Assembly (NCBI RefSeq): GCF_020829685.1
Contig: NZ_JAIVFR010000158.1
Span: 1-9,883 of the forward strand
Source: Nostoc sp. CHAB 5715
GTDB lineage: Bacteria > Cyanobacteriota > Cyanobacteriia > Cyanobacteriales > Nostocaceae
Direction of reading: 5' to 3'
DNA: 9,883 nt
A program made the translations under genes and the position numbers. Shown one piece after another: positions 1 through 6,078 of the stretch; positions within the stretch are counted from its first letter, which is position 1, and every line of letters starts with the position of its first letter. The notes under the pieces were generated by a model. It had not been told where the DNA came from. It made no database searches and saw only the letters and a program-made list of their open reading frames with translations.

Positions 1-660
1 ATAATAATCAACAGCCACATCAAACTGCCGTTGCTCTTCGGCTACCATGCCCAGTTGGTGATAGTCACTAGCAGCACTGTACAAATCCCCGGCATCTTCT
101 TTTATCTTCAGCGCCTTGTTGTAGTAATCAACAGCCACATCAAACTGCCGTTGCTCTTTGGCGACATTGCCCAGATGGTGATATTCACTAGCAGCACTGT
201 ACAAATCCCCGGCATCTTCATATATCTTCAGCGCCTTGTTGTAGTAATCAACAGCCACATCAAACTGCCGTTGCTCTTCGGCTACCATGCCCAGTTGGTG
301 ATATTCTCTAGCAGCACTGTACAAATCCCCGGCATCTTCATATATCTTTAGCGCCTTGTTGTAGTAATCAACAGCCACATCAAACTGCCGTTGCTCTTTG
401 GCGACATTGCCCAGATGGTGATATTCACTAGCAGCACTGTACAAATCCCCGGCATCTTCAAATATCTTCAGCGCCTTGTTGTAGTAATCAACAGCCACAT
501 CAAACTGCCGTTGCTCTTCGGCTACTATGCCCAGGTTGTGATAGTCACTAGCAGCACTGTACAAATCTCCGGCATCTTCTTTTATCTTCAGCGCCTTGTT
601 GTAGTAATCAACAGCCACATCAAACTGCCGTTGCTTTTGGGCAATATAGCCTAGATTATG
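1..660 (-). repeat. 120-bp tandem repeat encoding near-identical 40-residue TPRs
   Basis: Five complete 120-bp units plus one diverging unit (601-660) lie in register with the reading frame of the CHAT-NTPase gene. Each encodes a TPR of the form (H)xLGxVAxEQRQFDVAVDYY followed by NKALKI.EDAGDLYSAA. The block at about 125-155 and its equivalents is identical in all six units. Variation concentrates at a few codons: H-N/H/Q-LG-Y/I/N/M-V/I-A-Q/E/K and KI-K/F/Y-ED. In protein order the variable motif reads HNLGYIAQK, HNLGIVAEE, HHLGNVAKE, HQLGMVAEE, HHLGNVAKE, HQLGMVAEE, so the last four alternate with a 240-bp period. Such similarity implies recent unequal crossing-over or gene conversion. The array continues past base 1, so its total copy number is unknown and may be misassembled. 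Confidence 0.95.
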
Positions 661-3387
661 ATTAACAGCGGCAATTTTGTCATTCACTGAGGAGTCATTT
701 ACAGCTATTAGTTCATCCAGAATTTCTTGATAGACTTTCCTTGCCCCTTCCAAGTCAGCACTTTGAAAGGCTTCATTGGCATCTGCAACCCGTAGATACA
801 TCCAGAAATTCAGAGCATCTTTACCCTTTGCTTTGGCATCTGCCAAGTAAATACCAATATGCTTCAGCGTCCGTTGTCGCAGTGACTTAAATTCAGGTTT
901 GCGCCCTAAACGCTGATACACTTCTCCCAAAGCTTGCAGAATCCATTGTGCATAAGCCCATTCTTGTTGCTGTTCGGCAAGGCGCAGATTTTGCAACAAA
1001 TTTGGTTCTTCCACCCGCAGCACAAAAGTTGCTAGTTCTGCGTTGCTAATGAGTTCCTTACGGTAGTTGTCAGCCAAATAAGCGTAGAAAATCAGCAACT
1101 TTTTTTCGAGTTCGTTAATCACCTCCTGGGAAGTAATTGTGTTTAACTGTTGACGCAAATACCAAGGTAGTGCTGGGTGAATTTTATAGATACTCTCACC
1201 CAAATATTCCAAAATACCTGCTGCGGCGGCTTCATTGAGAATCTTCAACCAATCTGGTTTTTGCAAGTTCTCCCCAAACACCGCTTGATAAGCTTGTCCA
1301 AATCCATCATCAGGACTTTGTGAAAAAATATGCAGCCAATCTGCATTAACCCGATCGCAAAACAACGCCAAAAATGGTAAATGTCGTCGTGTACGTTCCG
1401 ACAACTTGGCAAAAGAATAATCCAACGATACAGTGAGGGATTTTTCTCTGCCTTCTTCCTCTTGTCCCCTAAAAGTATCTAACCCCTGCCGCAGCGCCTC
1501 AATTAACTGCATGGGTGTCTGCGTCTGCATCTTTAAATGCGGTAACACCACCCGCAAAGACAACGGATGTCCCCCCAACAATTTCAACAATTCCAAATAC
1601 TCTGCTGGTAGGTTCTTTCTCTCCACACCCACCGTTTGCAAAATCTTCGCCGCTAACTCTTGGGCATCCGCTTGAGACAACCCCCGTAAGTTGATTAAAC
1701 TATACCCACAATCCAACCAAGGTTCTTCGCGGCGACTGGTAATTAATACCCAAGATTTACCACCCCGCAATTCTTTAAGAAATCCCTTCAGCTTGTTTCT
1801 CTCTTCCCCACTCAGTAATGGTTCATTCCCCGTAGGGAAACCGTTGACAGGTTCAAAGTTATCCCAAATCAACAAGCAAGGATGAGTTTGCAGATATTTC
1901 CGCACCACTGCTTCTTGCTGTTCTGGCATCATTTGGGAAAATCTCTCACCGCCTAACGCCCTACCAATTTGGTTAATTACCTGACTCAATCCCGCACCCT
2001 GTTCAAAAGAGGTGAAGAACATACCGCCTGTACGTCCTTGAGTTTCATCTAACCACCTGGCGAAACCTGCGGCTAACTCAGTTTTACCAACACCGCCCAT
2101 TCCCTGCACTAAAACCAGATGATTTTGCCGAAATGCTCTCTCTAAACGCAAAATCTCATAATCCCGCCCAATAAAACCATAAGCGCTTTCATCAGGTAAA
2201 CCTACAGCTTTGCTGCTTTCTGGAGTGTTGTCTGCTTGCGCCATCAAATCAGCAAAACTGGGTGCTGTCTTTTGAGGAACAAAAGGCGTATAGGGTTCCT
2301 GCTGATACAACACCGGCACTAACCAATCTTGTAAAGGTAAATTTCCTTTGGGACTGGGGCGCATTTTGTCAATAGACATGGACTTTCGCCCTGCTGCAAC
2401 TGCTGTGGCGATAGACTCTCCCCTGACTAATTCCCCATACAACCGCCCAATAAAGTGTTCTGCACCTTTGGCGTAAACTGAATATGCCATCGCTACCACA
2501 CCCTTAGCCCCCAGTTTCACCAACTGTCCCGCTACAGAAGAAAAGGCTTCTTCCCCGACTTGTCCAGACTTGCAAGCATTCAGTACAAAAATCGGTACGC
2601 GACAATCTGTTAAATATTGGGCAATTTCTCTAGCGCTAACAGCTTGTTCATTCCCCTGTTCATCCTCAAAGACTAAAACTCCCTGTGTTTCGCTGTCAAA
2701 ATTCCCATGTCCATCAAAATGGACGATATGATAAAAACCCTTATTCGCTTGCAGTTCTGCTTCAAACTCTTTCAAGCTAGGGGGACGCAATACTTTTAGG
2801 TTGACTCGCTGACGTATTGGTTGCAACGCCGCCAGCAGGGGACGGGCAATGGTTTTAAACCCAACGTCTTGCTCATCGTCAGGACGGGCAATAACTAGTA
2901 AAATATTTAATTGGTCATTGGGCATGGGTGGCAATGGTGCTTTTACGCCCTGAGTGCTGAGACTGCGATACATTCCTGCCAGTGAAGGTGCAAGAAATTG
3001 ATAGTCGGGGGAATACAGCAATTCCCAAGGTAAATTCAGCACGTTGGCGTTATCGGAAATGATGCCCAGTTCGCATTTATCGAGTCCGTCTCGTGTGGCT
3101 TCTTGAAAAAACTCTCTTGCTTTGTCTGTGCTGCGAAATACTAGCTCAAATAGCTGTTGTCCCCAATGCTGTAATTTTTGTTCGATTTTTACAGCGTTAT
3201 CTGGAAAAATACCGTAAGGAAATTTTAAATAATCTTCTAAATACCAGCGCAGTTCAGCCGCGTTTTCTGCATCGAAAGGTTGTTGGAAGGGGACTGGTGG
3301 GGCAAGGCGAGGATTTTCATATCCGCGTTGCCAGGAAAGTTGGATTGTTTCGCTTTGATGTGTGATTCGCAACCAATTTGTTGCCAT
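1..3387 (-). CDS. CHAT protease - STAND/NB-ARC NTPase - TPR repeat protein (3' end outside window)
   Basis: Reading from ATG at 3387 to base 1 gives 1129 codons without a stop, so the C-terminus lies beyond the left edge. Residues about 85-375 form a CHAT caspase-like domain: an LPWELLYSPD strand near its start, the probable catalytic His227 in HFDGHG and Cys272 in LNACKSG. Residues about 405-700 form a STAND/NB-ARC NTPase: FIGRD entry motif (~405), Walker A GMGGVGKT (429-436), Walker B LLIWD with Asp509, sensor ITSRR (~549-553) and GGHPLSL (605-611). A helical linker leads to TPRs from about residue 909. In known STAND proteins the repeats sense a ligand, NTP binding drives oligomerisation and the effector is released. 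A cytoplasmic, signal-activated protease for defence or regulated cell death is therefore inferred; substrate and trigger are unknown. No signal peptide or membrane segment is seen. The ATG lacks a clear Shine-Dalgarno sequence. The gene contains no HIP1 site, unlike its neighbours. Confidence 0.9.
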   Translation of the reverse strand, partial: MATNWLRITHQSETIQLSWQRGYENPRLAPPVPFQQPFDAENAAELRWYLEDYLKFPYGIFPDNAVKIEQKLQHWGQQLFELVFRSTDKAREFFQEATRDGLDKCELGIISDNANVLNLPWELLYSPDYQFLAPSLAGMYRSLSTQGVKAPLPPMPNDQLNILLVIARPDDEQDVGFKTIARPLLAALQPIRQRVNLKVLRPPSLKEFEAELQANKGFYHIVHFDGHGNFDSETQGVLVFEDEQGNEQAVSAREIAQYLTDCRVPIFVLNACKSGQVGEEAFSSVAGQLVKLGAKGVVAMAYSVYAKGAEHFIGRLYGELVRGESIATAVAAGRKSMSIDKMRPSPKGNLPLQDWLVPVLYQQEPYTPFVPQKTAPSFADLMAQADNTPESSKAVGLPDESAYGFIGRDYEILRLERAFRQNHLVLVQGMGGVGKTELAAGFARWLDETQGRTGGMFFTSFEQGAGLSQVINQIGRALGGERFSQMMPEQQEAVVRKYLQTHPCLLIWDNFEPVNGFPTGNEPLLSGEERNKLKGFLKELRGGKSWVLITSRREEPWLDCGYSLINLRGLSQADAQELAAKILQTVGVERKNLPAEYLELLKLLGGHPLSLRVVLPHLKMQTQTPMQLIEALRQGLDTFRGQEEEGREKSLTVSLDYSFAKLSERTRRHLPFLALFCDRVNADWLHIFSQSPDDGFGQAYQAVFGENLQKPDWLKILNEAAAAGILEYLGESIYKIHPALPWYLRQQLNTITSQEVINELEKKLLIFYAYLADNYRKELISNAELATFVLRVEEPNLLQNLRLAEQQQEWAYAQWILQALGEVYQRLGRKPEFKSLRQRTLKHIGIYLADAKAKGKDALNFWMYLRVADANEAFQSADLEGARKVYQEILDELIAVNDSSVNDKIAAVNHNLGYIAQKQRQFDVAVDYYNKALKIKEDAGDLYSAASDYHNLGIVAEEQRQFDVAVDYYNKALKIFEDAGDLYSAASEYHHLGNVAKEQRQFDVAVDYYNKALKIYEDAGDLYSAAREYHQLGMVAEEQRQFDVAVDYYNKALKIYEDAGDLYSAASEYHHLGNVAKEQRQFDVAVDYYNKALKIKEDAGDLYSAASDYHQLGMVAEEQRQFDVAVDYY

Positions 3388-3440
3388 TGCTGCTGTGATG
3401 GTTACTGGGTTATTTGATGTTAGCTTAAGTTGAGGAATTC

Positions 3441-3462
3441 AGGCAGAGGCGCAGAGAGGGAG
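3441..3462. repeat. fragment of dispersed GCAGAGGCGCAGAGAG-type repeat
   Basis: A short purine-rich stretch built of repeated GCAGAG words lies in the 147-bp divergent spacer between the CHAT gene and the hydrolase gene. Words of this form recur widely between genes in Nostoc-type genomes, as I recall them. Only one fragment is visible here, so the assignment is tentative. It sits upstream of both start codons but shows no operator-like symmetry. Confidence 0.35.
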
Positions 3463-3534
3463 ATTGAGTTTTTGTAGGTTTTAATTCAGTACAGATACAG
3501 CGATAATGTAATCAAATTATCAGCGAATTATTTT

Positions 3535-4662
3535 ATGCTGCCTGTTATTGAGACTATTGTATTACGTCAAATGGCTTCAGGCGATCGCCTCTACTTACAA
3601 CTATACAAATTCATCGGCGCTCAACCTGGTAAAAAGGTTTACATTCAATCTAATCTGCACGGTGCAGAAATTGTTGGTAATGCCGTTATTCACCAGCTAA
3701 TTGAGTTTTTATTAACAATAAATGATACAAATTTAACTGGAGAAATTTGGCTGGTTCCCGTTTGCAATCCAATGGGGATAAATGAACGCGCTCATCATTT
3801 TTCCCCTGGACGATACTGCGTTTATGAAGCCAAAGACTGGAATCGCATATTTTGGGACTACGAGAAAGAAGCTGATGATTTAGTAGCTTTTACTAAATCT
3901 CAATTTCATATTGATACAAAGATCATTCGACAAAATTATCTAACTATAATTAAGCAACAATTTGCGAAAGTTTTAGAAAAAATTAATTCTTCTAGTGGTG
4001 TTCCCTACACTGAGCTTTTTGCCTACAAGCTACAAAATCTAAGTTTAGATGCAGACTACTTAATTGATTTACATAGTTCTACAAATCAAGCTTTAGACTA
4101 CGTTTACTACTTCCGAAATCGAGAAGACAGTGCAAAATACTTCGGGTTTGATTTTGGAATCTTACTTGATAAATACGATGGTGATGCTTTTGATGAAGCT
4201 TTTATCAAACCTTGGTTAGCACTGGAAGCTTGTTTTAAAGAGTTGGGTAGAGAAATCAAGTTTAATGTGGAAGCTTGGACGCTGGAATTAGGAACAGGAA
4301 TGCAAATGAACCCTGATTCCGTCGCCAAAGGTGTGTGGGGTGTGAAAAACTATTTAGCACAAAAAGGTGTAGTGCAAATTCCTGATTTATCAGATGACAT
4401 AAAAAACCATGAGATGACTTTCGCATCTAACAGCAACAGGAAAAAATATTATGCGATCGCAGGTGGTATGATTCAATCCAGAATTGAATTAGGTACTAAA
4501 GTCAAAGCTGGAGAAAAGCTGTATCAAATTCTCAGTTTTAATAAAGAGAGTAAATTACCTACTGTAATTGATGTTTGCGCTCAACATGATGGATTGGTTT
4601 ATGATGTCGCAACAAATCAAGCTGTGAATGAAGGCGAGTTTGTATTAGGAATTATTAGTTAG
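3535..4662 (+). CDS. Zinc-dependent M14/AstE-AspA-like hydrolase (carboxypeptidase or deacylase family)
   Basis: The 375-residue protein carries the zinc site of the M14 / succinylglutamate desuccinylase-aspartoacylase superfamily: His42 and Glu45 in NLHGAEIVGN, and His180 in LIDLHSS. Glu251 in WTLELGTG is a good candidate for the catalytic base. NPMGINERAHH (about 78-88) resembles the conserved Asn/Arg substrate-binding region. The C-terminal ~70 residues look like the small beta-barrel domain found in AstE/AspA-like proteins. Members hydrolyse an amide bond, releasing an acyl group from an N-acyl amino acid or trimming a C-terminal residue; the substrate here cannot be read from sequence. 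No signal peptide is seen, so it is probably cytoplasmic. It is divergent from the CHAT-NTPase gene and separated by 147 bp. ATG 3535 is chosen as the first in-frame ATG of a full-length family member; there is no Shine-Dalgarno sequence. Two HIP1 sites lie inside it. Confidence 0.85.
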   Translation: MLPVIETIVLRQMASGDRLYLQLYKFIGAQPGKKVYIQSNLHGAEIVGNAVIHQLIEFLLTINDTNLTGEIWLVPVCNPMGINERAHHFSPGRYCVYEAKDWNRIFWDYEKEADDLVAFTKSQFHIDTKIIRQNYLTIIKQQFAKVLEKINSSSGVPYTELFAYKLQNLSLDADYLIDLHSSTNQALDYVYYFRNREDSAKYFGFDFGILLDKYDGDAFDEAFIKPWLALEACFKELGREIKFNVEAWTLELGTGMQMNPDSVAKGVWGVKNYLAQKGVVQIPDLSDDIKNHEMTFASNSNRKKYYAIAGGMIQSRIELGTKVKAGEKLYQILSFNKESKLPTVIDVCAQHDGLVYDVATNQAVNEGEFVLGIIS

Positions 4663-4703
4663 GGGATAGCAAATATATCAAGTGATTTTAAACAATTCGC
4701 AAT

Positions 4704-4750
4704 ACTTCGGCTACGCCCTTCGACTACGCTCAGGACAAGCTCAGTACAAG
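4704..4750. repeat. Dispersed cyanobacterial repeat (TTCGGCTACGCCCTTCGACT type)
   Basis: This stretch has the CTTCGGCTACG / CTTCGACTACGCTCAG / ACAAGCTCAG wording of a small repeat that I recognise as common between genes in Nostoc-like genomes. It lies 41 bp after the hydrolase gene and just before the PIN-like remnant. In one frame it encodes a low-complexity LRLRSGQAQ peptide, which I take as a by-product and not as real coding sequence. Confidence 0.6.
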
Positions 4751-4751
4751 T

Positions 4752-4900
4752 TTGCAATTACGTTTTGTGATAGCGTTCACGGAGCGTTTCGTAGAGAAGC
4801 GTTAGAGAGGAACGAGCGTCTGAAGCAAGCTGAAGTCTCTCAAGCTTTGACTTTTGATCAGCATTTTGTACAAGCAGGTTTTCAAGCTTTAATGAGATAA
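4752..4900 (+). pseudogene. C-terminal remnant of a PIN-domain (VapC-like) gene
   Basis: The last 20 or so codons before the TAA at 4898-4900 read SQALTFDQHFVQAGFQALM. This closely resembles the end of cyanobacterial PIN-domain RNase toxins, where the Asp of the TFDxHF motif is the last metal-binding acidic residue. An upstream ITFCDS segment (about 4755-4772) could be what is left of the preceding acidic motif. Between the two lies repeat-like DNA (4768-4801). The N-terminal half of a PIN domain, with its first Asp, is missing, and the sequence upstream is another dispersed repeat followed by the hydrolase gene. I infer a decayed toxin gene broken by repeat insertion. No antitoxin gene is visible. 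A chance resemblance over 20 residues remains possible. Confidence 0.5.
4768..4801. repeat. Dispersed repeat (TAGCGTTC..GGAGCGTTTCGTAGAGAAGCG type)
   Basis: The wording TAGCGTTCACGGAGCG followed by TTTCGTAGAGAAGCG matches a family of short intergenic repeats that I recall from filamentous cyanobacteria. It interrupts the PIN-like remnant in frame, so the open frame survives although the protein fold should not. Confidence 0.55.
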
Positions 4901-5007
4901 GTTGAAAACTGAGTTGGTTTTGTGAGTAGCGATTGCACCCAAACGGGAATTTTCTTCAAGGAAGCAAATTATAAATGCGATCGCCCGTGGTTGATTACAA
5001 GTTGAGT

Positions 5008-5042
5008 GCGATGTCTAACGAAAAGCCGCGTTGCGTCTACGC
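5008..5042. repeat. Dispersed repeat (GCGATGTCTAACGAAAAGCC..GCGTCTACGC type)
   Basis: A GCGATGTCTA head and a GCGTCTACGC tail flank a short core. This form recurs in Nostoc-type intergenic DNA, often next to HIP1 sites. Here it lies between HIP1 copies at 4977-4984 and 5063-5070. The rest of the 4901-5091 gap shows no convincing ORF, RNA gene or terminator. Confidence 0.5.
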
Positions 5043-5091
5043 ATTTGGGGTTGTAAAGAGGTGCGATCGCTTTCTGAAAATCAATTTAACT

Positions 5092-5928
5092 TCAACTACT
5101 TTGTTGCTGTTCCAACCAAGTTACTAAATCATCCATCTTAGACATTTTTAAAAGCGATCGACATAAAGCCTCTAATTGTTCAATTTTCAAACCTTGAACT
5201 TTTTGATAAATTGATTCATCAATCTCACCAAAACGTTCTTTTAGCAGAGACATACATAAAGAAAAAGCTTCTTGTTGTTTACCCTGTTCTTGTCCCTTCT
5301 GCAAAATATCTTGATAAATCACTGATTCTTGCATAATATCCTCACTTAACAATTGACGAATCAAAGTTTTGTCGAATCGCAAACCAGCTAAAATTTCTGT
5401 ATACCCGGCAATATTTTGTTTTGTCTCCCTATCTGAAATTGTAGCCACTTTTTCAGCAACCTGGGACAATAAACCTTGTGGGGAATCAGTACGACTCAGA
5501 GTAGCCAGAGGTAATAAATTTACATTATTTAAGAATACACTCGAATCTTGCTCCCACATCTGTATTACTTGATAGCGGTGTACAGTCGTATCATCCACAT
5601 ATTCTTGGGTAAAAGCAATTTCATCGTTTGTTTCTTGCAAAAAGATGACTACCTGCACAACTGGACATTTATACTGACGCTTTAATCTCACGGAATAATC
5701 TAGCATTCGGAAGGGAATTGCAGGGCTAGATTGTGTTAAAGTCTGAAACTCAATATGCAGAATCCTGTTTTTAGTTTGAATAAAAGTCACAGAATCTGCA
5801 CGAATTGGTTCCAAGCTTAATTCAGTTTTTAGCACCTTTATATTTGCCGATTCCTCAGCAATTAACCATCGAACAAAATCTGCTGGATATTTTTCTGCCA
5901 GCAGCTTACAAACATTATCAAAACTCAC
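5092..5928 (-). CDS. Rpn-family nuclease-like protein with C-terminal DUF4351
   Basis: The 278-residue protein resembles the Rpn (recombination-promoting nuclease / putative transposase) family common in cyanobacteria. The N-terminal half carries a PD-(D/E)xK-like core: Asp45 in IRADSV, then Glu60 and Gln62 in ILHIEFQ, followed by a RMLDYSVRLKRQ helix (74-85). This E-x-Q form replaces the classical E-x-K and is usual in Rpn relatives. The C-terminal ~65 residues, from about 213, include LLKERFG and end in WLEQQ; they fit DUF4351. Rpn proteins cleave DNA, and roles in recombination or phage defence have been proposed; activity here is inferred only from the family. The start is GTG at 5926-5928, with a weak AGG 10-12 bases upstream and no better in-frame ATG. 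It is co-directional with pfkA, 150 bp downstream, and convergent with the hydrolase gene. Confidence 0.8.
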   Translation of the reverse strand: MSFDNVCKLLAEKYPADFVRWLIAEESANIKVLKTELSLEPIRADSVTFIQTKNRILHIEFQTLTQSSPAIPFRMLDYSVRLKRQYKCPVVQVVIFLQETNDEIAFTQEYVDDTTVHRYQVIQMWEQDSSVFLNNVNLLPLATLSRTDSPQGLLSQVAEKVATISDRETKQNIAGYTEILAGLRFDKTLIRQLLSEDIMQESVIYQDILQKGQEQGKQQEAFSLCMSLLKERFGEIDESIYQKVQGLKIEQLEALCRSLLKMSKMDDLVTWLEQQQSS

Positions 5929-5952
5929 AATATTAACAGACCTAATATTATG

Positions 5953-5958
5953 ATTATA
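5953..5958 (-). promoter_or_regulatory. Candidate -10 box for the Rpn-like gene
   Basis: A perfect TATAAT on the minus strand lies 24 bases upstream of the GTG start at 5928. No good -35 hexamer is found 16-18 bases further upstream, and the region is AT-rich, so this is only a candidate. Confidence 0.35.
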
Positions 5959-6044
5959 TTACAGCTATTTTCAGGTAAATAGACGACGCGGTACTGGATG
6001 TATTTAGGGCAGTTAAAAAATGCCTGCTGAATTTGTACTTTGAT

Positions 6045-6065
6045 AGGCACAGCTATGCTGTGCCT
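6045..6065. repeat. Perfect 9-bp palindromic hairpin downstream of pfkA
   Basis: AGGCACAGC and GCTGTGCCT are exact inverse complements around a 3-base loop. The hairpin starts 13 bases after the pfkA stop and sits before the Rpn-like gene. The stem is strong enough to end or stabilise the pfkA transcript. However, no T-run follows directly on the minus strand; a TTTTTT comes only about 25 bases later. Similar GGCACAGC..GCTGTGCC palindromes occur repeatedly in Nostoc-type genomes, so it may be a mobile-type or structural repeat serving secondarily as a 3' end. Confidence 0.6.
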
Positions 6066-6078
6066 GTATGATGTATGT

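Noticed and set aside
31..654. Plus-strand open frames opposite the TPR repeats
   Set aside because: They are antisense by-products of the 120-bp repeat (the period is divisible by three, so a stop-free antisense frame repeats). The minus-strand frame encodes clear TPRs continuous with CHAT and NB-ARC domains.
1..660. CRISPR or intergenic satellite reading of the 120-bp repeat
   Set aside because: There are no spacers, and the repeat keeps the reading frame and encodes a standard TPR helix pair.
1433..3365. Plus-strand open frames at 1433-1675, 1691-1885 and 3093-3365
   Set aside because: All lie opposite the conserved NTPase and CHAT regions of the minus-strand gene and resemble no family.
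3468..3502. NtcA-type GTA-N8-TAC operator upstream of the hydrolase gene
   Set aside because: GTA and TAC words are present but spaced by 13 or 4 bases, not 8.
4107..4328. Minus-strand open frame inside the hydrolase gene
   Set aside because: It is opposite conserved coding sequence, including the catalytic Glu region, and has no family resemblance.
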